Source: Pseudomonas poae | GTDB taxonomy: Bacteria > Pseudomonadota > Gammaproteobacteria > Pseudomonadales > Pseudomonadaceae | Direction: 5' to 3' | DNA length: 64,000 nt | Assembly (NCBI GenBank): GCA_028869255.1 | Contig: CP110972.1 | Coordinates: forward strand, 5,990,001 to 6,054,000 | Shown: piece after piece, positions 1 through 9,040 of the stretch | Position numbering within the stretch: the first letter of the stretch is position 1 | Layout of the letters: each line of letters opens with the position of its first letter | The notes under the pieces: generated by a model | Told to the model about the DNA's origin: nothing | What the model saw: the letters and a program-made list of their open reading frames with translations, nothing else | Database searches by the model: none | Position numbers and translations under genes: made by a program

Positions 1-1035
1 CTGGGCCAGGAGCAAGCCGTGGCCAATGCACCGCAGGCGGCGGATGATCCGGTGACCGCGCACTTCGCCGAACTCAACAGCATCGTCAGCAAGAATGAAG
101 GCGACCCGGCGGCCATCGATGGCCTGCTGGCGGATATGAACGCGCTGTATGTGCAGGTCAGCGCCATGGTCGGCGCCAGTGGCGATGCCCTGCTCGGCGA
201 GGCGAAGAACCAGGCGGCGGCTGCGGCCACGCGGGTCAGCCTGAATGCCGAGCGCCAGCCGCCGCTGGTGCAGGGCCTGGTCAAGTCGGTGGTCAACTCC
301 ACCACCAACAGCATGATGGGCGGGGTGCGTAACCAGCTGAATGCGGCCTGGGTGAGTGAAGTGGTGAATGTGTACCGCCAGTCCCTGGCGGGTCGTTACC
401 CGATGTCACCGGGCAGTGCACGGGACGCCACCCTGGATGACTTCGGCCAGTTCTTCGGCGTCGGCGGGGTGATGGACAACTACTTTCGCAAGTACCTGCA
501 GCCCTACGTGGACACCTCCGCGCAGACCTGGCGCTGGCAGCCGGGCGCAGCGCAGAAGCTGGGGATCAGCCCGGGCGTGCTGCAAACCTTCCAGCGGGCC
601 GCGGCTATCCGTGATGCGTTCTTCAGGTCGGGGGGCACCCAGCCAATCGTGCGTTTCGAGCTAAAACCGGTGTCGATGGACCCAAGCATCACCCAGTTCC
701 TGCTCGACCTCGACGGCCAGCAACTGAGCTACGACCACGGCCCGAGCCGCCCGGTGGCGATGCAATGGCCGAACCCCGGCAGCATTGGCGTGGTGCGGAT
801 TTCGATCATGCCGCCATCGGCCAGCGGCCGCTCGGGCGTAACCCTGGACGGGCCGTGGGCCTGGTTCCGCCTGCTGGAGCAATCGGACCTGAGTGCCGGT
901 AATTCGCCGGACCGCTTCAACCTGCGCCTGCGGGTCGACGGTGCGAGCATTGCCTACGAATTGCGCGCCAACAGCGCCTTCAACCCGTTCAAGAGCCGCG
1001 TGCTCAGTGGCTTCAGCCTGCCGGAGCGGCTATGA
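1..1035 (+). CDS. tssM: Type VI secretion protein TssM (IcmF/VasK), C-terminal part, cut by window edge
   Basis: This is the C-terminal ~344 residues of TssM, the inner-membrane component of the T6SS membrane complex that links TssJ/TssL to the sheath baseplate. The reading frame is open from base 1, so the gene begins upstream; the GTG at 19 is an internal valine. Visible family features are the periplasmic alpha-helical stretch, the Asp/Phe-rich DDFGQFFGVGG region near codon 145, and the beta-rich C-terminal domain ending around the TLDGPWAWFRLLEQ segment typical of IcmF/VasK C-termini. It overlaps tagF by 4 bases (ATGA), so the two are translationally coupled. The identification rests on these motifs plus the unmistakable T6SS neighbours. 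Confidence 0.93.
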   Translation: MGQEQAVANAPQAADDPVTAHFAELNSIVSKNEGDPAAIDGLLADMNALYVQVSAMVGASGDALLGEAKNQAAAAATRVSLNAERQPPLVQGLVKSVVNSTTNSMMGGVRNQLNAAWVSEVVNVYRQSLAGRYPMSPGSARDATLDDFGQFFGVGGVMDNYFRKYLQPYVDTSAQTWRWQPGAAQKLGISPGVLQTFQRAAAIRDAFFRSGGTQPIVRFELKPVSMDPSITQFLLDLDGQQLSYDHGPSRPVAMQWPNPGSIGVVRISIMPPSASGRSGVTLDGPWAWFRLLEQSDLSAGNSPDRFNLRLRVDGASIAYELRANSAFNPFKSRVLSGFSLPERL

Positions 1036-1685
1036 CCACGTTGGGTTTCTACGGCAAGTTGGCCAGCCGCGGTGACTTTGTCAGCCGCGCCTTGCCCCAG
1101 AGTTTTATCGGCCCGTGGGACAGCTGGCTGGCGGCGGGTTTGCTCGCGAGCCAGCACAGCCTGGGCGCTGAGTGGCTCAACGTGTACCTGGTGAGCCCGC
1201 TGTGGCGTTTTGTGCTGGCGCCGGGTGTGTGCGGGCCGGACGCCGCGGCGGGCGTGGTGATGCCGAGCATTGATCGGGTCGGGCGGTATTTTCCGCTGGC
1301 GGTGGTGGCCTTGCTCGATCACGACACCAACCCGGCGTCGTTGGTCGGCGGCCCGGACACCTGGTTCGAGCAGGCCGAAGAGCTGTTGCTCGGCACCCTG
1401 GATGCCGGCGCCACTTTTGAAAGCTTCAACCACGGCCTCGACACCCTGGGTATTCCATCGAGTGAGCGGCGGGCGGTGGACAGCCGTTTCGCCGGCCTGC
1501 AACGGGTCGCGGCCACCGAACCGCAGAGTCGAATGGCGGCACTGGCCGAACAGGCGTGCGACGGCGTGAGCCTGTGGTGGGGGCGTGGTTCGCAGACGAT
1601 TTCCCCCGGTTTATTGCGGTGTCAGGGCCTGCCTGCTACCGGCGATTTTGCGCAGTTTTTGCTCGGACAAGAAGGTGTGGTGTAG
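1032..1685 (+). CDS. tagF: T6SS accessory protein TagF
   Basis: 217-residue TagF (DUF2094 family). The N-terminus GFYGKLASRGDFVSR and the later VMPSIDRVGRYFPL are the recognisable family motifs. In Pseudomonas aeruginosa TagF1 represses H1-T6SS post-translationally, independently of the PpkA/PppA phosphorylation switch, probably by holding the Fha scaffold. Start ATG overlaps the tssM stop by 4 bases; the stop is directly followed by the pppA ATG at 1686, so the genes are one operon. No TM segment or signal peptide is visible, in keeping with a cytoplasmic protein. Here TagF is a separate gene and is not fused to the phosphatase as in some other bacteria. Confidence 0.93.
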   Translation: MTTLGFYGKLASRGDFVSRALPQSFIGPWDSWLAAGLLASQHSLGAEWLNVYLVSPLWRFVLAPGVCGPDAAAGVVMPSIDRVGRYFPLAVVALLDHDTNPASLVGGPDTWFEQAEELLLGTLDAGATFESFNHGLDTLGIPSSERRAVDSRFAGLQRVAATEPQSRMAALAEQACDGVSLWWGRGSQTISPGLLRCQGLPATGDFAQFLLGQEGVV

Positions 1686-2405
1686 ATGGGGTCGACGTAT
1701 AAATCCGCGAGCAAAAGCCATGTGGGTATGGTGCGCCAGGTCAATGAAGATGCCTTTCTGGACCTGCCGGAGAACCGCCTGTGGGTGGTCGCCGACGGCA
1801 TGGGTGGGCATGCGGCGGGGGACTACGTGAGCAGCCTGATTGTCGACAGCCTGCGCAGCGTGCCGGTGGGGCGTTCCCTGGATGAATACTCGGTGGCCTT
1901 GCGTAATGACTTGATCCGCATCAACGCCGCCGTGCGCGAAGAAACCGCCAACCGCGGCGTGGCCATGATGGGCAGCACCGTGGTGCTGCTGGCGGCTCGC
2001 GGCCTGCGCGGCGTGTGTTTGTGGGCCGGCGACAGCCGCCTGTATCGCCTGCGTGATGGCGTGCTTGAGGGCATCTCTCGTGACCACAGCTACGTGCAAG
2101 ACCTGCAAGACAGCGGCCTGCTCAGCGAAGCCGATGCCCGCGTGCACCCACGCGCCAATATCGTGACCCGTGCGATTGGCGTGGAAGCCCAGTTGGAGCT
2201 GGCAGTGGTCGACCTGTTGATCGCCCCCGGCGACAGCTACCTGCTGTGCAGCGATGGCCTGAACAAAACCGTCGAAGACCATGAGATCCGCGAAGTGCTG
2301 AGCCACGACGCGCCGGATGAAATCGTGCGCAGCCTGGTGCACCTGGGCCTCAACCGGGGTGCGCCGGACAACATTACCGCCATCGTCGTGAAGGTATCGG
2401 CATGA
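1686..2405 (+). CDS. pppA: T6SS PP2C-type Ser/Thr phosphatase PppA
   Basis: 239-residue PP2C (PPM) phosphatase. The metal-binding and catalytic motifs are all present: VNEDAF near residue 17, ADGMGGH near 36, GDSRLYR near 118, CSDGLNKTV near 195, and GAPDNIT near the C-terminus. In H1-T6SS PppA removes the phosphate that PpkA puts on the FHA protein, promoting disassembly and re-targeting of the apparatus. It starts immediately after the tagF stop and its TGA overlaps the ppkA ATG (ATGA at 2402). All catalytic aspartates I can locate are intact, so I expect an active enzyme. Confidence 0.95.
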   Translation: MGSTYKSASKSHVGMVRQVNEDAFLDLPENRLWVVADGMGGHAAGDYVSSLIVDSLRSVPVGRSLDEYSVALRNDLIRINAAVREETANRGVAMMGSTVVLLAARGLRGVCLWAGDSRLYRLRDGVLEGISRDHSYVQDLQDSGLLSEADARVHPRANIVTRAIGVEAQLELAVVDLLIAPGDSYLLCSDGLNKTVEDHEIREVLSHDAPDEIVRSLVHLGLNRGAPDNITAIVVKVSA

Positions 2406-5365
2406 ACATCCTGATTCCGGGCTATGACATCGAAGGCGAAATCGGCGAAGGCGCCATGGCCAGCGTGTACCTGGCGACCCAGCGCTCGCTGGAGCGCAAG
2501 GTGGCCCTCAAGGTGATGGCGGCCGCGCTCGCAGCCGACCCGAGCTTCTGCGAGCGTTTTCTGCGCGAGGGCAAGACCCTGGCGCGCCTGTCGCACCCGC
2601 ATACGGTGACCATCCATGACATCGGCAATGTCGGTGAGCTGTATTACATGGCCATGGAATACCTGCCCAATGGCACGCTCAAGGAGCGCATCGCGGCCGG
2701 CCTGACGCCGGAGCAGGGCCTTACGCTGATCCGCCAGATCGCCTCAGCCCTGGGCTATGCGCATGCCCAGGGGCTGGTACACCGCGACGTCAAACCGGCG
2801 AACATTCTGTTTCGCGCCGATGGCACGGCGGTGCTGTCGGACTTCGGCATCGCCAAGTCGCTGGATGATCGTACCCAGTTCACCCAGGCCGGTTTTGCCG
2901 TGGGCACCCCGAGCTATATGAGCCCGGAACAGGCGCGAGGCCAGGAGATCGATGGCCGCGCCGACCTCTACGCGCTGGGCGTGGTGCTGTACGAAATTCT
3001 CGTGGGCAAGCTGCCGTATAACGGCACCGATGCGCTCTCCACGGCGCTGGCGCATCTGACCGAGCCGTTACCGGAGCTGCCGGTGCATCACGGGCGTTAT
3101 CAGGCGGTGCTGCGCAAGTTGTTGGCCAAGGACCCGGCGGAGCGCTTCCCGGATGCGGCGGCGTTGCTGCTGGCGTTGGATAACCTGCCAACGGAATCGC
3201 TGGAGGCCACGCTGGTGCGGCCGCTGCCGATTCCGCTGAGTTTTGATCTGGCAGGCATCACCCCGCAATCCATCGAGATTCCCACCGACAAGCCACAACC
3301 GGTGCGCCAACCGGTGGTGACACCGACGCAACACAACGCCGTGTCCGAGCAGCGCCGTGGACCGGTATTGGCGTTGGCCGCCGTGGCGGTGGCGGTTGCA
3401 TTGGCCATCGGTGGTGCCAGCTATTGGTGGTTGAGTGGCAGCGATGAGCCCGTCGCCAAACCGCCTGCTGCGGTGGTGCCCGCGGTGGCGCCGCCGGTGC
3501 CTGAAGCCGATGGCGGCCAGCGTCCGTTGCTGATGGCGGGTAAGAAGACCTTGTTCCAGCGCGTCCTCAGCAAGCCCGGCGCCAAGCTTTCGGCCGACGC
3601 GGGCAGTGCGCCAGGCAAGGCACTGCCGGCGTTTTCCGTGCTGTACGTTTACCAGCGCAAGGATGTCGACGGCAGCTCGTGGGTGCGCGTTGGTGCGGCC
3701 ACCGATGGCCGCAGCGACGGCTGGTTGCCAGCCGCTCAAGTCAGTGACTGGAAGCAAAGCCTTGTATTGAAGTTCACCGAACGCTCGGGCCGCTCGCCGG
3801 TGATGTTCCTGCGCCAATCCTCCGAGGTGGAGAAGCTGCTGGCCGACCCGGCCGCCGCCAAAGGTGTGTTGACCAAGGCGCAGAAAGACCGCGACGACAA
3901 CGGTCAGGTCCTGGCCCTGGAGCCGACGGCCAGCGCGGTGCCGCAGAACCAGTTCTATCTGTTGCCGATCTTCGACGCCAAAGAGAGCTTCGACGAAAAC
4001 GGCCAGCCGGTGCAGTTGCTCAACGTCGCATCCATCGACCCCGGCACCGCAGCCGCCAAACCGGCCACGCCGGTGATCAAGGCCAACGCCGATGCTTTCC
4101 GGACCGCCGTGGTGCTGGTGGTGGATACCACCGTGTCCATGCAGCCGTATATCGACCAGATCCGCGATGTGGTGCACGAGCTGCAAACCCGTATCGCCGA
4201 GCGCGGCGAGCTGGACAGTGTCAGCTTCGGCATGGTCGGTTTTCGCAGCAGCATCAAGAAAACCCCCGGCCTGGAATACGTGGCCAAGACCCTGATCACC
4301 CTCGACCAGGGCCGCGACCCGCAACGTTTCCTCGACATGGCGCGCCAGGTCAGGGCGTCCACGGTGTCCAGCCACTCGTTCAACGAAGACGCGTTTGCCG
4401 GGGTGATGCAGGCCGTGGATGGCATGGATTGGTCCGGTTACGGCGGGCGTATCATCCTGCTGGTGACCGACGCCGGCGCGCTGCGCAAGAACGATCCGTT
4501 CGCCGCCACCCAGATGAACGAAGCCGAAGTGCGCCAGGCGGCGCTGGGCAAGCAGATCAAGATCTACGCCCTGCACCTGCGCACCGACGCCGGCAAGAAA
4601 ACCCATGCCGGTGCCGAAAGCCAATACCGCATCCTCACCGCCGACGCCAACCCGCAGATCGGCGACCTGTACACGCCGGTACCCGGTGGCGACGTGCGCA
4701 AGCTGGGTGAACGCGTGGATGAGATCGGCACGGTGTTCGCCAATCTCGTGCACCAAGTGCGCAGCAACACGCCGCAACCGGTGCCGCTGCTGAGCAGCGC
4801 GCCGACGCTTGCCGACAAATCCGCTGCCGTCGGCTACGCCATGCACATGGATTTCCTCGGCCGCAAAACCGCGAGCCAGGCCCCGCAGCTGGTCAGTGCC
4901 TGGACCGCCGACCGCGACCTGACCAACCCGGCTCTGCCGGCGTTCCAGGTGTGCGTGATGCTCACCAAGTTGCAGCTCAACGACCTGCAGCAGTCGCTGA
5001 AATTGATCGTGGATGCGGCGCGCAAGACCCAGACCTCACCCAAGGATTTCTTCCAGGAAATCGCCAGCGCCTCGGCCTATATGAGCCGCGACCCGCAAGC
5101 CCTGCGCAAGGGCGGCAACCTGGCCGACGGCGGCATTCTCGGCGAGTACCTGGAGGGCCTGCCGTACCGCAGCAAGTCGCTGAACATGACCCAGGACTTG
5201 TGGTTGTCGTTGAGCGTGGCCGAGCAGGAAGACTTTATCGACGAGTTGGATTCGAAAATCCGCCTCTACGAAACCTTCCACAATGATGTGGCCAACTGGG
5301 TCCGTTTCGGCGATGCCGAGCCGGGTGATGCGTTGTACCGCGTGCCGTTGTCGACGTTGCCGTAA
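2402..5365 (+). CDS. ppkA: T6SS Ser/Thr kinase PpkA with periplasmic von Willebrand A domain
   Basis: 987-residue membrane kinase that phosphorylates the T6SS FHA protein to trigger assembly. Domain order: Hanks-type kinase about residues 8-265 (glycine loop GEGAMASVY, catalytic HRDVKPANIL near 127, DFGIAKS near 147, SYMSPEQARG activation segment); single TM helix near 320-343; an SH3-like region near 375-455; then a vWA domain starting near 565 with a DTTVS metal-site motif near 575. The kinase is cytoplasmic and the C-terminal half periplasmic, where TagR is known to engage PpkA. Neighbour genes overlap on both sides (4 bases with pppA; shared base with tagT). Length and order match P. aeruginosa PpkA. 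Confidence 0.95.
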   Translation: MNILIPGYDIEGEIGEGAMASVYLATQRSLERKVALKVMAAALAADPSFCERFLREGKTLARLSHPHTVTIHDIGNVGELYYMAMEYLPNGTLKERIAAGLTPEQGLTLIRQIASALGYAHAQGLVHRDVKPANILFRADGTAVLSDFGIAKSLDDRTQFTQAGFAVGTPSYMSPEQARGQEIDGRADLYALGVVLYEILVGKLPYNGTDALSTALAHLTEPLPELPVHHGRYQAVLRKLLAKDPAERFPDAAALLLALDNLPTESLEATLVRPLPIPLSFDLAGITPQSIEIPTDKPQPVRQPVVTPTQHNAVSEQRRGPVLALAAVAVAVALAIGGASYWWLSGSDEPVAKPPAAVVPAVAPPVPEADGGQRPLLMAGKKTLFQRVLSKPGAKLSADAGSAPGKALPAFSVLYVYQRKDVDGSSWVRVGAATDGRSDGWLPAAQVSDWKQSLVLKFTERSGRSPVMFLRQSSEVEKLLADPAAAKGVLTKAQKDRDDNGQVLALEPTASAVPQNQFYLLPIFDAKESFDENGQPVQLLNVASIDPGTAAAKPATPVIKANADAFRTAVVLVVDTTVSMQPYIDQIRDVVHELQTRIAERGELDSVSFGMVGFRSSIKKTPGLEYVAKTLITLDQGRDPQRFLDMARQVRASTVSSHSFNEDAFAGVMQAVDGMDWSGYGGRIILLVTDAGALRKNDPFAATQMNEAEVRQAALGKQIKIYALHLRTDAGKKTHAGAESQYRILTADANPQIGDLYTPVPGGDVRKLGERVDEIGTVFANLVHQVRSNTPQPVPLLSSAPTLADKSAAVGYAMHMDFLGRKTASQAPQLVSAWTADRDLTNPALPAFQVCVMLTKLQLNDLQQSLKLIVDAARKTQTSPKDFFQEIASASAYMSRDPQALRKGGNLADGGILGEYLEGLPYRSKSLNMTQDLWLSLSVAEQEDFIDELDSKIRLYETFHNDVANWVRFGDAEPGDALYRVPLSTLP

Positions 5366-6069
5366 TGCTGAATTTGAGCGCGGTGCACAAGAGCCGGGGC
5401 CTCGGTAGCCAGCGTTACAGCCTGGTGATCCCGGCATTGCAGCTGCGTGCGGGTGAGCAATTGGCGATTGTCGGGCCCAGTGGTTGTGGCAAAAGCACCT
5501 TGCTGGATGTGCTGGCGTTGGTACTCGCACCGGATCAGGTGGGGCAATTCGAATTCAATCAACAGGACATTGGCGGGCTGTGGCGTGCTGACCAGCAATC
5601 GACCCTGGCCGCGTTGCGCAGCCGTCATCTGGGGTATGTGCTGCAAACCGGTGGGCTGCTGGGTTTTCTTGATGTGCGCAGCAATATCGCCTTGTCGCGG
5701 CAGCTGCTGGGCTTGAAGGATGACGGCAGCGTGGCGCGCCTGGCTGCGCAACTGGAGATCAGCGATCAGTTGGCGAAGAAGCCGGCCGCACTCTCGGTCG
5801 GCCAACGCCAGCGCGTGAGCTGCGCCCGTGCCCTGGCCCATGCACCGCAGTTGGTGTTGGCGGATGAGCCCACCGCGTCCCTTGACCCGCTGAACGCCGG
5901 GCGTGTGATGCAGGCGCTGCTGGCCGAGGCCCGCGAGCACCGCGCCGCCTGCGTGATCGCCACCCATGACGAACCGTTGGCCCGCGCCAGTGGCTTGCAG
6001 GTGCGGCGCATCACATGTCGGCGCGACACCGACGGCGGCGTCACCGCGACTCTCGGGGAGGCGTGCTGA
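5365..6069 (+). CDS. tagT: ABC transporter ATPase TagT of the T6SS threonine-phosphorylation pathway
   Basis: 234-residue ABC ATPase of the LolD/MacB type. Walker A GPSGCGKST lies at residues 37-45, the signature is LSVGQRQR, Walker B is VLADEPTASLDP, and the H-loop is IATHDE. TagT pairs with the permease TagS. The complex is required, upstream of PpkA, to relay envelope damage or contact to H1-T6SS, but its transported substrate is unknown. The ATG overlaps the last base of ppkA and its TGA overlaps the tagS ATG, so expression is coupled. ATPase motifs look complete. Confidence 0.92.
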   Translation: MLNLSAVHKSRGLGSQRYSLVIPALQLRAGEQLAIVGPSGCGKSTLLDVLALVLAPDQVGQFEFNQQDIGGLWRADQQSTLAALRSRHLGYVLQTGGLLGFLDVRSNIALSRQLLGLKDDGSVARLAAQLEISDQLAKKPAALSVGQRQRVSCARALAHAPQLVLADEPTASLDPLNAGRVMQALLAEAREHRAACVIATHDEPLARASGLQVRRITCRRDTDGGVTATLGEAC

Positions 6070-7254
6070 TGCGCCTGCCTCTGGTGGCTTCCCTGGCGTG
6101 GCAGGATTATCGCAACGACGCGTGGCTTTCGGCCTGTTCGGTGCTGGCGCTGGTGGCGGTGATCGCGCCGTTGCTGGTGTTATTCGGCCTGAAATTTGGA
6201 CTGGTTAGCAGTTTGACCGAACGTTTGGAGACTGACCCCGCCACCCGTGAAATTATTCCGCTGGGCGGTGGTCGATTCAGCAACGCATTTATCGAGCAGC
6301 TACGCCTGCGCAGTGATGTGGCCTTTGCCTTGCCGCGCACGCGGCAGATTGCGGCCACGGCGCAGGTGGGCACGCTGGCCCTGGAGATGCTGCCGACCGC
6401 GCCGGGCGATCCATTGCTGGCCGGTTTGCCGATGCCTCGGGGCCTGGAGCAGATTGTATTGAGTCATACCGCCGCCGAAAAACTCGCGGCGCGGCCGGGG
6501 GATTGGCTGGAGACCAGCTTTGCACGGCAAGTGGCGGGGCGCGTCGAGGCCCAGCGCACGCGGTTGCAAGTGCAGGCGGTATTGCCGCTGGAAGCCTTTG
6601 CGCGCGATGGGTTGTTTGCGGATTTGGGCTTGCTGGAAGCGGCGGAAGATTACCGCGATGGCCGCGCCGTACCGGCGTTGGGTTGGGGAGGGAGACGCCG
6701 TGGGCGTGAGCGAGCAGCGGGTGTATCCGGCGTTTCGCTTGTATGCGCGCAGCCTCACCGATGTAGAGCCGTTGCGGGTATTTTTCGCCGGGCAGAATCT
6801 GTTGGTTTCAACCCAGGCGCAGACCATCGCCCAGGTGCAGTCGTTGAGCCGCAACCTGTCGATCGTGTTCTGGGTGATTGCCGGGTTGGCGTTGGTCGGG
6901 GCGTTTGCGGCGATCTTCGCCGGGGCGCTGGCCGCTGTGGCGCGCAAGCGTCGGGAATTGTCGGTGCTGCGCCTGTTGGGGTTTTCCACCGGGGCACTGT
7001 TGCTGTTTGTGGTGATGCAGGCGCTGTACAGCGCGGGTGTTGCCGCCGTGCTCAGCGCCGGGCTGTACGGCCTGGCCGAGGCGGGTTTGAATCAATTATT
7101 TGTGCAGGTGCCGGGCGAATACGCCAGCCACCTGCTGGCGCGTCATTACGCCCTGGCCCTGGTTGCAATCCTCGGCGTCAGCGCCGTGGCGGCGGCCTGT
7201 GGTGGTTGGCGAGTGGCGCGTATCCAGGCTTCTGAAGGAATCAGAGATGTATAA
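6069..7254 (+). CDS. tagS: ABC transporter permease TagS (one-base frameshift)
   Basis: MacB/FtsX-type permease partner of TagT. Residues from 6069 give an N-terminal TM helix (LACSVLALVAVIAPLLVLFG region) and a periplasmic domain. From about 6688 the correct frame shifts by +1 and continues as VSEQRVYPAFRLYARS, followed by three C-terminal TM helices, ending at 7254. Dropping one G from the GGGG run at 6685-6688 gives a continuous protein of about 394 residues, the expected family length. The TGA of tagT overlaps this ATG, and the end overlaps the tagR ATG by 8 bases. Either a sequencing error or a real null mutation; I favour error because five other core genes show the same kind of defect. 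Confidence 0.85.
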
Positions 7255-8956
7255 GTTACTGGGCGCCTGTGTGGCGCTGAGCCTGGCCTCGATGGCCTGG
7301 GCCGATGAGGCAAGCGACAAGCTCGACAACCCCAAGCCGCTGGAAGGCGACGTGAGCCTGCCGCTGCCGTGCGAAGGCAACATGGTGTTCCGCTACGCCT
7401 ACGTGTTGGCCCAGGGCACCCTGGATGATCGCGAGATCAGCCTCGGCTATCCCTTTGCCGAAGGTGAGGCGGGCTATCAGCAGTCGTTTATTTCCGGCTA
7501 CCGCCGCGACTTTATCAACGGCCAGTTCACCCTCAAGGACTTGCCCAGGGACTGGAACAAAGTCATCGCGCCGTTGATGCCCAAGACCGACGCCAAGACC
7601 CCGCTCAAACCCATGCTGTACTTCATCGGCAAGTACGAAGTGACCGCCCGCCAATACGCCCAGGTGATGTCCCAGGCTCAGTCGCTGGCCAGTGGCGAGC
7701 CGGCGCCGGCGTGCGATGCGCCCACCGGCATGGCTGGGCGTTTGCCCAAGGTGAAGCTGTCGCGTTTTGAGGCCGAACGCTTCTCGGCGGTGTACAGCGC
7801 CTGGCTGATGAAATACCACCGTGATTTGCTGCCGGTGAGCGGCCGTGGTTCTTCGGCCGACGACGGCGGCCTGGGCTTTGTGCGCCTGCCGACCGAAGTG
7901 GAATGGGAGTTCGCCGCACGCGGTGGCCACGCGGTGAGCCGTCAGGACCTGGAAGGGCGCTTGTTCCCTCGCCGCGTCGAGGGCAGTGACAGCGACGGCC
8001 CGCTCGGTGACTACGCCGTGTTCAACCAGGTGGCCGGTGGCACCGGCCAGGCTGCACGGCTGATGCCCATCGGCACCAAGTTGCCCAACCCGATCGGTCT
8101 GTTCGATGTGATCGGCAACGCCGCGGAAATGGTCCAGGAATCCTTCCAGCTGGTACACGCCGGGCGCCGTCAGGGCACTTACGGCGGCTTTGTGGTCAAG
8201 GGTGGCAACTACCTCGAAGGCGAAGGCACGTTGTTTACCGGGATGCGCCGCGAGTACCCGCTGTTCGCTGCCGACGGCACCGAGCAAAGCAACGAGACCA
8301 CCGGTTTTCGTGTGGCGATCGGCGCGTTGTCGGCGCCGCGTTCGCGCTACAAGGAGCTGTTTGCACAGTGGCAGAAGGAAGGCCGCCTGGCGTCGCTGAC
8401 CGACGCCATCGACGACGCTCAGGACCCGACCAAGCGCCTGGACAGCATCATCGCCGCCAGCGTCGACCCCAAGCTGCAAGCCGAGCTGGGGCTGGTCAAT
8501 GAAGAGCTCAAGCGCAATGTTTCGCTGATCGCCCAGCAGCGCGAAGAAGCGGCGGGCAACCTGATTCAGTCCGCCGCCTTGGTGGCCGAGACCATTGCCA
8601 ACTACAACATCCGCCTGGCCAACCTGCAGAAGAGTCGCCAGCAGTCCCTGGACAACAAGGATGAGGCCAGCGCGAAGCTGTTTGACATGGCTATCACCAA
8701 TGGCCGCAGCGCGCTTGATGGTGCGGTCGCGATCTATATCGACAACCTGGCCACCGGCACGCGTTACACCGATGCGGTGATCCAGGCGCAGTTTCAACGC
8801 ATCAAGGAAGAGTTGGATCGCAAGCCAGTGCTCGGCAAGAGCCTGGTGACGCGCGCAACACTGTTCGTTCGTCATGTCGGCAATTACCGCAAACAACAGC
8901 GGGCCGACCCGGCGACGATCTTGAAGGAATTGCTCGCAGCGAGCGGTCAGCGATGA
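7247..8956 (+). CDS. tagR: T6SS regulator TagR, formylglycine-generating-enzyme-like periplasmic protein
   Basis: 569 residues. ATG 7247 is preferred over upstream in-frame starts because it follows AAGGA and begins a clear signal peptide (MYKLLGACVALSLASMAWA). A sulfatase-modifying-factor (FGE) fold spans about residues 125-355: YFIGKYEVTARQY, LPTEVEWEFAARGG, GLFDVIGNAAEM and GFRVAIG are hallmarks. The remaining ~200 residues are helical and rich in Glu/Gln/Lys. TagR acts in the periplasm and promotes PpkA activation. The family lacks proven FGE catalysis. It follows tagS with an 8-base overlap. Confidence 0.92.
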   Translation: MYKLLGACVALSLASMAWADEASDKLDNPKPLEGDVSLPLPCEGNMVFRYAYVLAQGTLDDREISLGYPFAEGEAGYQQSFISGYRRDFINGQFTLKDLPRDWNKVIAPLMPKTDAKTPLKPMLYFIGKYEVTARQYAQVMSQAQSLASGEPAPACDAPTGMAGRLPKVKLSRFEAERFSAVYSAWLMKYHRDLLPVSGRGSSADDGGLGFVRLPTEVEWEFAARGGHAVSRQDLEGRLFPRRVEGSDSDGPLGDYAVFNQVAGGTGQAARLMPIGTKLPNPIGLFDVIGNAAEMVQESFQLVHAGRRQGTYGGFVVKGGNYLEGEGTLFTGMRREYPLFAADGTEQSNETTGFRVAIGALSAPRSRYKELFAQWQKEGRLASLTDAIDDAQDPTKRLDSIIAASVDPKLQAELGLVNEELKRNVSLIAQQREEAAGNLIQSAALVAETIANYNIRLANLQKSRQQSLDNKDEASAKLFDMAITNGRSALDGAVAIYIDNLATGTRYTDAVIQAQFQRIKEELDRKPVLGKSLVTRATLFVRHVGNYRKQQRADPATILKELLAASGQR

Positions 8957-9040
8957 TCGCTGGCTGTATAGCGAGCTTGGAAGGGACTCAGGCGGCGGTG
9001 GGCCGTGCTGGGCAAGTCAAACTTAAACGAGAACACACTT

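Noticed and set aside
3068..4846. 592-codon frame opposite ppkA
   Set aside because: Antisense shadow of the kinase gene, with His/Gln/Arg-rich composition typical of such shadows.
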